Origin: Ruminococcus sp. | Lineage (GTDB): Bacteria > Bacillota > Clostridia > Oscillospirales > Ruminococcaceae | Reading direction: 5' to 3' | Length of the DNA: 49,575 bases | Assembly (NCBI RefSeq): GCF_024691275.1 | Contig: NZ_JAILNU010000041.1 | Coordinates: 1-49,575 of the forward strand | Shown here: positions 16,839 to 25,317 of the stretch, in pieces | Numbering within the stretch: position 1 is the first letter of the stretch | Layout of the letters: the number at the start of each line of letters is the position of its first letter | Made by a program: the position numbers and the translations under genes | The notes under the pieces: model-generated | Told to the model about the DNA's origin: nothing | Seen by the model: only the letters and a program-made list of their open reading frames with translations | The model's database searches: none

Positions 16839-19277
16839 TTATATAAGAGGGAGCTTAACATTTGCCGTAAACATATCGCCGTCGATGACTATCTCAAATA
16901 TACCGCCGCAGGCTTCTGTAAAGCTTTTAGCGATAGACAGTCCCAGACCGTTTCCCTCGGTGGTACGGGACTTATCACCTCTTGTAAAGCGTTCTGTTAT
17001 CTCCTCGGGAGTGAAGTTCATTTCCTCAGCGGATATATTCTTCACTGAAATATTTGTATAAGCACTGTCATTGACAAGAGTGACATATATCCTTGTACCG
17101 TCCATAGAGTATTTCAGTGCATTGTCGATAAGATTCTGTAAAACGCGGTAAAGCTTCTTTCCCTCAGCCACAACAGGTGCCGACTGATTACTTATATCTG
17201 TGCGGACATCTCTGCCCGAGCTATTTATCTTATCAGCCATATCTCCCAGCACCTGCTGAGTAAGTATAACTGCATCAATTTGTTCACTGTTCACATCTGT
17301 TCGGCTCGCAGCCTTTGCCAGATCAAAAAGGTCGGAGACCATTGATTTAAGGCGGTCGGACTTCTGACTGATAACAGCTACATAGTCTTTTGCGGCAGGG
17401 CTCATGTCCTCAGCAGAAAGCAGGTCTATATAGCTTATTATGGAGGTCAGCGGCGTTTTGAGGTCATGGGACACATTTGTTACCAGTTCTATCTTCATTC
17501 GCTCGGACTGCACCTGCTTATCGACTGCTGTTTTTATGCCGTCGGATATATTGTTGAGGTTGTTTGTCATACTATAAGCAGGAGAATTATCGGCAACTGT
17601 CCTCGGAGAATAGTCACCGCCGTTCATATCCGATATCTGCTGTGCAACACTTGCGACTGCTTCATGATCGCGGATACTTAAAAAGACATATCCCACTAAT
17701 GCAATGAAAGATAAGAGTAAAAATCCATTCTCATTCCTTGACGAAAGTGTTATAGCAGCGATAAACAATTCAATTACTACAGCTATTGCTGTGCGGATAA
17801 TGAATCTGCGTGTGAAAATGTTTTTTTCAAGATGTTTTTTATCAAAAGCCGAAATTACTTTTTTTATCTTGCGACAACAGTACAAAATTATTCTTCCTGT
17901 CAGCGAGTTCTTCCAGAATTCTCGGCATTTAATGCGTGTAACAAGTGTTATGATACATCCAAGACCAACAGCATATCCGGAGGTGAGTATAACGCTTAAA
18001 ATAAATGCGCTCATATCGAAGTTAGGATAATATTTATCAAACATATCCATGAAACGTTCAAAATGCTCTAATGTCAGAACCACACCTGCAATAGCACCAA
18101 TTATAAGAAGCACAGGCAGTTCTGCAAATATCTTATCCATCATGGATATAGTGAACTTCTTTTCTTTTTCGTTATATCCACAGCAAACCAGCAATATAAG
18201 AGCTATCACACCCGCAATGACTGCAAACGGTATGAGCATCATTAAAGAGTGAACACTATGCTGCTCTGTATCTTCACGTTGCTTTGAGTACTGTTCATAC
18301 TCGGCGATCATACTATTTGTTGGCTTGATGTAGATAGTAATGTCCCTGTCATTCTGTTCATTCTGAGTGAATACATTTTTATTTACCTTGAACCACTCGC
18401 GGCTGCTCTTATCATAAAACATATAAACATCCGTATCTGTCACATCTGCCATATCATTTATTTCAGTATATGTTTCTTCGCCATCGTTATTGGATGCACC
18501 TATATAATTCCCGTTTTCATCATACCTCTCGCTTGGGAGAATGACTTTTTTCTCAGAATCGGGATTAAAAGCATTATAAGCTTCTCTGTCAGCCACTGTA
18601 GCATTGCTTCCTTTGATACCTGGAACAGGTGTGCTGCCGTCTGTCTTATAGAATATTTCAGCTCCGTTATAATCTCTGTAGCTGTCAAGACCTGTAGTAT
18701 CAAAATCAAAAATGGCAACAGCTCTTAGTGGAAGATTTCCGCCCAATCCGTAATAAGTCATACCGTAATTTGTGGTATACCAGTACTTTTCCGAACCATG
18801 AAGCCAATGCATCCCCTTTGGTATTACGCTGTTCCAGCCCTTGACATACTGCATAGAATAATCTGTTTTCAGCTCATCAGTGGTCATTTTAGTGTTTGTG
18901 AGAACTCTGTCGCCACAGCTTGCATAGTATTCAAATCCTGTCGGGTTCTTGATATCTACCTTGCCGTCATCTGTAATAAGTTCAAGATCACTTAGCGTAT
19001 CACGCAGCGACTTTTCATAATCCTTTGAACAAGTGTATTTACCGGTTTTATCGGTATTGCGAAGGTATATGTTGCTCAGAGCCCAAAGCTGATCGAAAAG
19101 ATAGTTCATATCGTCTGTATACTTATCCGAGTCCAGAACATCGGTGCGCTCGTTGCGATCACCTATCTCACGAACATTATCATTGACAATATGAAAGAAC
19201 TGAAACAAACATACACCTGTGATAACGCAGGAAATTATAAATGCTATGACTCTTGATATTCTTTTTTTCAAGATCAT
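16839..19277 (-). CDS. sensor histidine kinase with large extracellular domain
   Basis: An 812-residue membrane kinase. A first helix at about 11-30 is followed by a roughly 310-residue extracellular sensor domain that I do not recognise. Then come several membrane helices (about 343-365, 385-405, 424-445, 490-510 and 517-535) and a linker. The HisKA domain has phosphoacceptor H604 in NVSHDLKTPLTSIISYIDLL. The HATPase domain has the N box LQNLIDNALKYS and G box GNGLGLSIAKSF. It lies 12 bases downstream of its response regulator and forms one operon with it. AGGAG precedes the ATG. Multiple extra helices between sensor and kinase are unusual and suggest signal detection within the membrane or an envelope-stress role. 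The stimulus is unknown. Confidence 0.92.
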   Translation of the reverse strand: MILKKRISRVIAFIISCVITGVCLFQFFHIVNDNVREIGDRNERTDVLDSDKYTDDMNYLFDQLWALSNIYLRNTDKTGKYTCSKDYEKSLRDTLSDLELITDDGKVDIKNPTGFEYYASCGDRVLTNTKMTTDELKTDYSMQYVKGWNSVIPKGMHWLHGSEKYWYTTNYGMTYYGLGGNLPLRAVAIFDFDTTGLDSYRDYNGAEIFYKTDGSTPVPGIKGSNATVADREAYNAFNPDSEKKVILPSERYDENGNYIGASNNDGEETYTEINDMADVTDTDVYMFYDKSSREWFKVNKNVFTQNEQNDRDITIYIKPTNSMIAEYEQYSKQREDTEQHSVHSLMMLIPFAVIAGVIALILLVCCGYNEKEKKFTISMMDKIFAELPVLLIIGAIAGVVLTLEHFERFMDMFDKYYPNFDMSAFILSVILTSGYAVGLGCIITLVTRIKCREFWKNSLTGRIILYCCRKIKKVISAFDKKHLEKNIFTRRFIIRTAIAVVIELFIAAITLSSRNENGFLLLSFIALVGYVFLSIRDHEAVASVAQQISDMNGGDYSPRTVADNSPAYSMTNNLNNISDGIKTAVDKQVQSERMKIELVTNVSHDLKTPLTSIISYIDLLSAEDMSPAAKDYVAVISQKSDRLKSMVSDLFDLAKAASRTDVNSEQIDAVILTQQVLGDMADKINSSGRDVRTDISNQSAPVVAEGKKLYRVLQNLIDNALKYSMDGTRIYVTLVNDSAYTNISVKNISAEEMNFTPEEITERFTRGDKSRTTEGNGLGLSIAKSFTEACGGIFEIVIDGDMFTANVKLPLI

Positions 19278-19289
19278 AAAAGATCACTC

Positions 19290-20000
19290 CTATTGTTTCT
19301 CCATTTTGTATCCTATTCCCCAGACCACTTTCAGGTATCGCGGATCGCTGGGGTTTATCTCTATTTTTTCTCTGATGTGACGAATGTGTACCATAACGGT
19401 ATTTTCAACGGAATAGGACTCATCGTTCCACACTCTGGAGTATATCTCCTCGGCAGAGAATATACGGCCTGCATTTTCCATGAGCAGTTCGGTGATCCTG
19501 TACTCAGTAGCGGTAAGCTTTACGGGCAAACCGTCCACAGACACCTGTTTTCCGTCCCTGTCCAGAGAAAGGCCTCCCAGACGCAGCACATTGTCATTTT
19601 TGAGGCCTTCCGCAGCACCGAGGGTCAGATATCGCCGAAGATTAGACTGCACACGAGCCACGAGTTCCATAGGATTATACGGCTTGGTTATGTAGTCATC
19701 TGCGCCCATTGAAAGGCCCAGTATCTTATCGCTGTCTTCGGATTTAGCCGACAGCACGATGATGGGGATATTCCTTGTAGTCCTTATCTTCATCATAGCG
19801 GACAGACCGTCCAGCTTCGGCATCATAACATCAATGAGTATGAGCTGTATATCGTTCTGCATCAGTGAATCAATAGCTTCAAGACCGTTATACGCCTTAT
19901 ATATCTTATAGCCCTCCCGCGAGAGCAGGGCAGCAATAGCGTTAACGATATCGTGGTCATCATCGACCACGAGTATAGAAGAGTTTTCAATATTTATCAT
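19290..20000 (-). CDS. OmpR/PhoB-family response regulator
   Basis: A 236-residue DNA-binding regulator. The receiver domain (residues 8-120) has the acidic pair VVDDDHD, phosphoacceptor D57 in LILIDVMMPKLDG, and the conserved S/T and K of the switch (VLSAKSED, ITKPYNP). The winged-helix domain (about 140-233) has RVWNDESYSVENTVMVHIRHIREKI, the recognition helix region. It is first gene of the operon, followed directly by the histidine kinase. GAAAGG precedes the ATG. Confidence 0.95.
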   Translation of the reverse strand: MINIENSSILVVDDDHDIVNAIAALLSREGYKIYKAYNGLEAIDSLMQNDIQLILIDVMMPKLDGLSAMMKIRTTRNIPIIVLSAKSEDSDKILGLSMGADDYITKPYNPMELVARVQSNLRRYLTLGAAEGLKNDNVLRLGGLSLDRDGKQVSVDGLPVKLTATEYRITELLMENAGRIFSAEEIYSRVWNDESYSVENTVMVHIRHIREKIEINPSDPRYLKVVWGIGYKMEKQ

Positions 20001-20133
20001 GATAAAATCCTTTCATCGGCAAATGGTGACCATACTCATCAAGTTTACCTCTCTGCCGTTCTTCTGTCAATATTATAAATAACAAATCTTATTATCAGGC
20101 TGATGAATTTCTTATGATTTTCTTAAGATTTCA

Positions 20134-20156
20134 AAAGGCAGCCTTTCGGCTACCTT
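20134..20156 (-). terminator. terminator of the NUDIX-cytidylyltransferase-reductase unit
   Basis: Read leftward, AAGGTAGCC-GAAA-GGCTGCCTT forms a nine-position stem with one mismatch and a GAAA tetraloop, then a short T run. It lies 42 bases after the stop of the reductase gene. Confidence 0.55.
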
Positions 20157-20197
20157 AGAAAGACATTATATCCGCAGTACTTATGACCTCATCAGCT

Positions 20198-21316
20198 TTA
20201 CTGCTCCTGCATCAATATTTGCCTGTAAAGCTTTTCTATATCCTCCGCACTCAGTGAGACGGGGTGATTTCTCAGGCGCACAGGATCAACAGATTTTTTT
20301 AGTATGTCAATATCGCTATCGGACTTCATCTTCGGTGCAGCGAGTCCCAGCTCACTGACAAGCCCTGAAAAGAACTGCGGGAGGCTTTCCATGCCGCAGC
20401 CCAAAGCCTCAGCAATGCCTGAGAGGACTTCACCGAGATGTTCCGTTCCGCGCATATCGCTGCATTTGCTGATATTTGCAAGCATATGCGGTATCAGCAC
20501 CATATTGCACAGAGCCGCAGCATGGCCGTGGGATATCCCGTACAATGTAGTAAGCTTATAGCACATGGCATGACCCGCCGTGGTACGGGTTATATTTATT
20601 GCCTTACCCGCGATATTAGCAGCCTTGAGCATATTTGTGTTTCCGTCATCGTCGTTGACGAGATATCTGTCTTTATTAGCGATTATCATTTTTATAGCCG
20701 AACGCGAGTACTCCATGCTCTCGTCAGTGGAATTAACCGACCAGTACGCCTCTACCGCATGGCAGAGTGCGTCCATCATAGTTGCTTTTTTCTGATAGAC
20801 AGGAAGTGACCTGAGAGCACTTGCATCGAAAAGCACTGCTGAAGGTATGCAGCTGTCATCAGCCACGGACTGCTTTTCGCCATTGAGGTATATCACTGCG
20901 AAGTGGTTCGCCTCACTTCCCGTGCCTGCCGTGGTAGGTACCGCAATAAACGGCACATCATTAGGTATGATCGTCTGTTTTATATACTCGGAGCTGTCGT
21001 CCATATTGCTGTACAGCTTTATGCACTTTGCAGTATCGAGGGCACTTCCGCCGCCCACAGCAGCAATAAGCTCGCATTTATGCTCACGAAAGGCTCTGAC
21101 GCCCTCAACTACGGACTCGTAACGTGGATTTGGCTGAAAATCCGAGAATCTCACTACTTTTATCCCCGAACGTTTTTCAAGAGTTTCAAAATACTCATTT
21201 ATGCGCAGTTTTTCAATAGATGCACCGCATACGAGCATGATGCGCTCAGCCCCCGACTTTGAAAAGTACTCATCAAGCTCCGAATAGTTTTCGCTTGCTT
21301 TCATAATTTCCTGCAT
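20198..21316 (-). CDS. iron-containing alcohol dehydrogenase, phosphonoacetaldehyde reductase-like
   Basis: A 372-residue group III (Fe-dependent) alcohol dehydrogenase. The nucleotide site is AAVGGGSALDTAK, with PTTAGTGSEA after it. Iron ligands are the aspartate and histidine of MMDALCHAVEAYW and the histidines of TTAGHAMCYKL and SHGHAAALC. The stretches FSDFQPNPRYESVVEGV, QKKATMMDALCHAVEAYWSVNSTDES and GKAINITRTTAGHAMCYKLTTLYGI closely match, from memory, the Firmicutes group annotated as phosphonoacetaldehyde reductase. That enzyme makes 2-hydroxyethylphosphonate. It sits downstream of a cytidylyltransferase-like gene, as in phosphonate clusters. PEP mutase and phosphonopyruvate decarboxylase are not in the window, so the substrate assignment is an inference. 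Confidence 0.7.
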   Translation of the reverse strand: MQEIMKASENYSELDEYFSKSGAERIMLVCGASIEKLRINEYFETLEKRSGIKVVRFSDFQPNPRYESVVEGVRAFREHKCELIAAVGGGSALDTAKCIKLYSNMDDSSEYIKQTIIPNDVPFIAVPTTAGTGSEANHFAVIYLNGEKQSVADDSCIPSAVLFDASALRSLPVYQKKATMMDALCHAVEAYWSVNSTDESMEYSRSAIKMIIANKDRYLVNDDDGNTNMLKAANIAGKAINITRTTAGHAMCYKLTTLYGISHGHAAALCNMVLIPHMLANISKCSDMRGTEHLGEVLSGIAEALGCGMESLPQFFSGLVSELGLAAPKMKSDSDIDILKKSVDPVRLRNHPVSLSAEDIEKLYRQILMQEQ

Positions 21317-21508
21317 ATCAAATATCCTCCGTTAGTGTATAATAAAGCCCTTAGCCGCCGCGTGACGCTGCCCCCTGCCACGTTGCTGCTTGTTTCACGC
21401 GCCCCTCTGTACGAAATCGTTGATCTGCTTTCGCTTACGGCACTCATTATAATTATTCGCTGAAGTCAACACATTAGTTAACGGCTAACGGGTTCTTTGA
21501 TCTCTATT
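21317..21508 (-). other. GC-rich structured spacer inside the operon
   Basis: A 192-base gap between two leftward genes holds a GC-rich block (about 21351-21405) in which GCGTGA and TCACGC can pair around a loop of about 30 bases. No reading frame with a ribosome site is visible. It may be an untranslated control element or processing site. Confidence 0.35.
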
Positions 21509-22243
21509 TCAATTTACAATATTATTCTTTTTCGCAAGCTTTGCCGAAACATCTGCAAGATCTTCGGGCGTGTCGATTTCCGCGCAAAGTCTGTTTTCAA
21601 AATCGAGTGCAAAAATATTCTTATCCGCGATCTCATTGAGAGCATTTTCCGCATAGCATTTTCTCTTTGCTTCTTCGCCTGATTCGCAGAACGAAACGAT
21701 ACCGCCGAGCCACTTGTTCCAGTCCTCTTTCAAGAGCTTGTACAGCGGCTGAGCTGCAACAGCGTCATCGAAGAACTCAATGCCGACCTTCTGCACTCTC
21801 CCGTCGGAGATGACCGCCTTGAAGTCCTTTTCAGGCAAAGGCAGCACTGAACTGACAGTCATGCAGCTCACATAAGAAGCTATAACATCATCGAATACAG
21901 ACTCCTCAAACACAAGATCACCGTGCATAAGAACGATATCCTCATCTTTCAGTCGCTCTCTTGCGCAGTAGATAGAATAAATATAGTTTGTCCTGTCATA
22001 AACAGGGTTCTTCACAAAGGTGATATTAAGCGGAAGATCGAGGCTTCTGCAATAGCTCATGAGAACATCATCAAAAGCTCCTGTAGTCATTACTGTCTCT
22101 GTAATACCTGCATCAGAGATCATTTTCAGCTGACGGCTGAGTATTGTTTTCCCCACTGCGATCTCCGTCATACATTTCGGGTGCACACTTGTCATCGCGC
22201 CCATACGGCTTCCCAGCCCCGAATTAAGTATCAATGCTTTCAT
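21509..22243 (-). CDS. nucleotidyltransferase, phosphocholine/phosphonate cytidylyltransferase type
   Basis: A 244-residue sugar-nucleotide-transferase fold enzyme. The N-terminal GLGSRMGAMTSVHPKCM is the NTP-binding loop with catalytic lysine. NPVYDRTNYIYSIYCARERL matches the N-x-y-x-x-t-N-x-x-S-l-y motif of LicC and of the cytidylyltransferases in phosphonate clusters. IVLMHGDLVFEES holds the metal-binding aspartate. Such enzymes join CTP to phosphocholine or to 2-aminoethyl-/hydroxyethylphosphonate to give the CDP/CMP-activated donor. A LicD-type transferase that could use this donor lies a few kilobases upstream in the same locus. The exact phospho-alcohol is not readable. Confidence 0.75.
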   Translation of the reverse strand: MKALILNSGLGSRMGAMTSVHPKCMTEIAVGKTILSRQLKMISDAGITETVMTTGAFDDVLMSYCRSLDLPLNITFVKNPVYDRTNYIYSIYCARERLKDEDIVLMHGDLVFEESVFDDVIASYVSCMTVSSVLPLPEKDFKAVISDGRVQKVGIEFFDDAVAAQPLYKLLKEDWNKWLGGIVSFCESGEEAKRKCYAENALNEIADKNIFALDFENRLCAEIDTPEDLADVSAKLAKKNNIVN

Positions 22244-22280
22244 ATCGGCAACTCCTTTATATCAGTGCAGCTTTCCCGCA

Positions 22281-22745
22281 TTAACCGAGAAGCTTTCCGT
22301 CATATTTTCCGTTTTCTATTTTGAAAAAGAACTCGCTGAAGCTTTCCGTCTCGAAGATCTGCATCAGCTCCCTCATGTTCCAGATAAGCTCCGCACTGTC
22401 GATATCGCTTCTGTCCAGCCAGAAAACTCTTCCCTCATCGGAGCTTTTCAGTTCGCCTTCAAACTTATCCGTCTTATAAAGCAGAACGATATATCTTGTA
22501 CCGTCCTCAAGTATCCAGTCCTTGAAGCCGCACGGCTTAGGATTGAATATGGTAAGACCTGTTTCTTCCTTCATCTCACGGACAACTGAATCCAGAATGG
22601 ATTCATCAGGCTCGATATGTCCCCCGGGGAACACAAGACCTCCCCTGTACTTTTCTTTCAGTCCCTTCTTTTCCTGCACGAGCACTCTTTTATCATCGTA
22701 GATAAGGCACATATTAGTCAGTTCTACCTTTGAAGTTCTATCCAT
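22281..22745 (-). CDS. NUDIX hydrolase (MutT-like)
   Basis: A 154-residue NUDIX pyrophosphatase. The box GX5EX7REUXEEXGU is complete in GGHIEPDESILDSVVREMKEETGL. Family members cleave nucleoside diphosphates linked to another group, such as oxidised dGTP or nucleotide sugars. The ATG at 22745 follows GGTGAG and starts like family members (MDRTSKVELTNMCL). An in-frame GTG at 22772 overlaps the promoter -10 region and is rejected. It is the first gene of a unit with the cytidylyltransferase and reductase. In that setting it could clean damaged or surplus activated donors, but a general housekeeping role is as likely. Confidence 0.88.
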   Translation of the reverse strand: MDRTSKVELTNMCLIYDDKRVLVQEKKGLKEKYRGGLVFPGGHIEPDESILDSVVREMKEETGLTIFNPKPCGFKDWILEDGTRYIVLLYKTDKFEGELKSSDEGRVFWLDRSDIDSAELIWNMRELMQIFETESFSEFFFKIENGKYDGKLLG

Positions 22746-22777
22746 AACACTCACCGTTCCATATATTTTCACATAAA

Positions 22778-22806
22778 ATTATACCACATTCTGAGACTGA
22801 TATCAA
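22778..22806 (-). promoter_or_regulatory. sigma-A promoter for the NUDIX unit
   Basis: Read leftward: TTGATA (22806-22801), a 17-base spacer and TATAAT (22783-22778). It lies just beyond the terminator at 22841-22866, so the NUDIX, cytidylyltransferase and reductase genes form a separate transcript from the glycosyltransferase genes. Confidence 0.7.
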
Positions 22807-22840
22807 TAACCAAATACCGCAATACCACACATACAAAAAA

Positions 22841-22866
22841 ACACGCATCATAAACATGAAGCGTGT
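22841..22866 (-). terminator. terminator hairpin, copy 1 (with T run)
   Basis: A 26-base near-palindrome with arms ACACGC...GCGTGT and inner TCAT/ATGA. Read leftward it is followed by at least seven Ts, so it works as a rho-independent terminator. An identical 26-base copy lies at 23105-23130. Confidence 0.75.
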
Positions 22867-23104
22867 CTGCTTGTTAAAAAGTCGGGTTTAACTAATAACG
22901 GGATTCCAAAGGGACTGAGTTCCTTTGGCAGAGTCCAGAGGCAGCGCCTCTGGTCACTGTTCACAGTTTTCAGAGAACAGCGAAATATTACGAAGGCGCT
23001 TCGCAAAGAGTGAATTAAAAAACAGTCCAGTGGACTGTTTTTTAAGAGGGAACGCCTTGTAAGTGAAGGCGTTCCTTTATATAAAGATATTTTTTGACTA
23101 ACTG
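22867..23104. mobile_element. 238-bp highly structured element inserted into a terminator (MITE-like)
   Basis: The segment is flanked by two identical 26-base copies of a terminator hairpin. It is packed with stem-loops: CCAAAGGGA/TTCCTTTGG, CCAGAGGC/GCCTCTGG, CTGTTC/GAACAG, AAAAACAGTCCA/TGGACTGTTTTT and GGAACGCCTT/AAGGCGTTCC. Its ends CTGCTTGTTAAAAAGT and (reverse) CAGTTAGTCAAAAAAT match at about 11 of 17 positions as weak inverted repeats. It encodes no plausible protein. Similar CCTTTGGCAG...CAGAGGCAGCGCCTCTG modules are, as I recall, dispersed in Ruminococcus genomes. Confidence 0.55.
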
Positions 23105-23130
23105 ACACGCATCATAAACATGAAGCGTGT
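23105..23130 (-). repeat. terminator hairpin, copy 2 (T run displaced)
   Basis: This is identical over 26 bases to the hairpin at 22841-22866. Read leftward it is followed by CAGTTAGTC rather than Ts, so it lost its T run when the element inserted. It lies 14 bases after the stop of the adjacent glycosyltransferase gene. Confidence 0.75.
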
Positions 23131-23144
23131 TTATACTCTGATAT

Positions 23145-24218
23145 TTATTTTGAATACTTTTCATACAGCTTTTCATAGCCCTCTGCGCACTTTCTGATGT
23201 CCAGTTCCACAGCCATTTTTCTTGACTCGGAAGACATTGCACGTCTGAGCATCTCGTCTTTGTACAGCTTTTCCATTTTATCGGCTATCGCCTGCGGGTC
23301 AGATTCGGTTACGAAGCCGTTCCTGCCGTTTCTGACGATATCGGCCACACCGCCGGCAGCAGTAGTTACCACAGGAAGTCCGCAAGCCATAGCTTCGAGG
23401 ACAGCGATGGGAAGTCCTTCCACCTTAGATGTGCAGCAATAAACGTCAGACTTCTCCAGAAACTCGGCAACATTGCTCTGATCGCCTTCAAATATCACCT
23501 TTTCCGCCAAGCCTGCGTCAGCGGCTTTAGTCTTCATTTCACACATTAGCTCACCGCCGCCGAGTATTCTCAGGCACGGCTCGGGGAACTTTTTGCTGAA
23601 CAGTTCAAAGGCTTCGATAAGCAGCGCATGGTTTTTCACTGCTTCGACTCTTCCCGTGGTGATAAAAGTGAATGTGCCGCTGTTTTTCTCGGCATTATTC
23701 GGCACGAACAGTTTTGTATCGACACCGTTATATACCATTTCGATATCATTTTTGCTTAGCTTATACTCCTCGGCAACAGAATCCCTTACGGTATCGCAGA
23801 TAGCAACCGGGATGACCTTTTTACGGCTGAAAGCATACTCCATTATCCTTCGTTTCATGCCGTGAAACAGCCTGTACGCCATACTGTGCGTGGTAAACAG
23901 GTGCTTTGCCTTTGTACCCGACAGCATTATCGGCAGCAGCATATGCAGTCCCGAGCCCACATTTGTATGTATCACAGCAGGCTTTTCCTTTTTGATAGCT
24001 TTTACGGCTTTGAACACCTCAGTCCTGCCGCTGACATCTATGACCGTTATCCCCTCGCGGACGAGCTTTTTATAGAAAGCTGCCTCCTTGTCGAGGTAAT
24101 TGTTGATGACAACTACAGGGCGGAATTTTGACCTGTCCAGATTGCAGGCAAGCTCGGTCACGAATCTTTGAGCTCCCGCATTCAGCAAGGTAGGTGTACA
24201 CAGGAATACAGTCTTCAC
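23145..24218 (-). CDS. GT4-family glycosyltransferase
   Basis: A 357-residue GT-B fold retaining glycosyltransferase. The N-terminal half has the glycine-rich acceptor loop (TLLNAGAQRFVTEL). The C-terminal half has the donor site: TTGRVEAVKNHALLIEAF, then EGLPIAVLEAMACGLPVV (the EX7E motif) and GGVADIVRNGRNGF. It starts at a GTG preceded by AGGAGGAG, overlapping the gene before it by four bases. It is the last of three GT4 genes in the leftward glycan operon, and probably adds one sugar to the lipid-linked repeat unit on the cytoplasmic face. Donor and acceptor are unknown. Confidence 0.88.
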   Translation of the reverse strand: MKTVFLCTPTLLNAGAQRFVTELACNLDRSKFRPVVVINNYLDKEAAFYKKLVREGITVIDVSGRTEVFKAVKAIKKEKPAVIHTNVGSGLHMLLPIMLSGTKAKHLFTTHSMAYRLFHGMKRRIMEYAFSRKKVIPVAICDTVRDSVAEEYKLSKNDIEMVYNGVDTKLFVPNNAEKNSGTFTFITTGRVEAVKNHALLIEAFELFSKKFPEPCLRILGGGELMCEMKTKAADAGLAEKVIFEGDQSNVAEFLEKSDVYCCTSKVEGLPIAVLEAMACGLPVVTTAAGGVADIVRNGRNGFVTESDPQAIADKMEKLYKDEMLRRAMSSESRKMAVELDIRKCAEGYEKLYEKYSK

Positions 24219-25291
24219 TTATTTCTCCTCCTGTCCGTCAGCTCCTCATAGCAATCCACGTACTGCATCTGCACAACTTTGTCTCTGTACACTTCGCGCA
24301 CCTTGGTAATATTGAAGCTGCTGCATTTTCTTCTTATCATCGGATCTTTGAGGTATTCAACAGCTTTTTTCACTGCATCGGCATCTTTTATCGGAACAAC
24401 GACACCGCCCTTGTCCTCGATCATGTCCTTATTAGCAGCCCAATCGGTCGCCACACACGGAAGTCCTGCCGCCATAGCTTCAGCCAGAGCATTTGAAAAT
24501 CCCTCTGCGCTGAAATATGTCAGGAAGAAAAAAACATCAGCCGCCGCCATTTCATCTGCTATCTCGTCATGTGACTTCACGCCTGTCAGTCTTACATTTT
24601 GAACCCCTTCAGCAGCCTTCGCGCATACATCATCAGGATTTCCGACCATGACGAACTCGATATCGGGGAAGCACTTTGCAGTTTCAATGATATCAAGGCA
24701 GCCCTTTGTCTCGACCACACCTCCCACATAGAGGATACGGCGTATCTCATCGGAGATATTGTGCTCAGCCGCTATCTCTTTTGCGTCAACGAAGTTTGGT
24801 ATCACTCTGACAGGGGTATCCACAAGAGTTTTTATAAACTCTTCGCTTTGTCTGTTAAGCACCATTACGCAGTCAGCTTTTTTGCACAGCATTTTGACTG
24901 CGAACCTGTTTGATCCGGTTTTGACCTGATTAGGCACAGTACATCTGAAATGAATGACAAATTTTCGTCTTTTCATTTTTGTTATCACTGCACTTACGAG
25001 CTCTCTCAGAACAGGCATGGTATTTGCAGGTATACAGGCGTGTACCACTTTAGCGTCGCGGTCTCTGAGCTTTTTTCTCAGTCCGCCCCATATACCGAGA
25101 CAGCGCTTGATCTCCGACGGAACGTTGAGTCTGGTCTTGCTGCCGAAGAATTCTCTTTTGCCAATGATCTTTTCGTCAACGACTTCGACCTGCCAGTCAT
25201 CGGGCAGCTTTGCCGCCAGCATTCTCATTGTCCATGCAGCAATGCCTCCGACAGGCGGAGGCGTAGGAGCAAGAAGCACAACTTTTTTCAT
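24215..25291 (-). CDS. GT4-family glycosyltransferase
   Basis: A 358-residue GT-B enzyme opening with KKVVLLAPTPPPVGGIAAWTMRM, a glycine-rich start common in capsule glycosyltransferases. The donor half has LYVGGVVETKGCLDIIE and EGFSNALAEAMAAGLPCVATDW, the EX7E motif. The ATG at 25291 is preceded by GGAAAGGACGG. A start 30 bases earlier would overlap the previous gene but lacks a ribosome site and adds residues that do not fit the family. It is the middle of three glycosyltransferases. Confidence 0.87.
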   Translation of the reverse strand: MKKVVLLAPTPPPVGGIAAWTMRMLAAKLPDDWQVEVVDEKIIGKREFFGSKTRLNVPSEIKRCLGIWGGLRKKLRDRDAKVVHACIPANTMPVLRELVSAVITKMKRRKFVIHFRCTVPNQVKTGSNRFAVKMLCKKADCVMVLNRQSEEFIKTLVDTPVRVIPNFVDAKEIAAEHNISDEIRRILYVGGVVETKGCLDIIETAKCFPDIEFVMVGNPDDVCAKAAEGVQNVRLTGVKSHDEIADEMAAADVFFFLTYFSAEGFSNALAEAMAAGLPCVATDWAANKDMIEDKGGVVVPIKDADAVKKAVEYLKDPMIRRKCSSFNITKVREVYRDKVVQMQYVDCYEELTDRRRNK

Positions 25292-25317
25292 TTGACCGTC
25301 CTTTCCGAAAGAATGCA

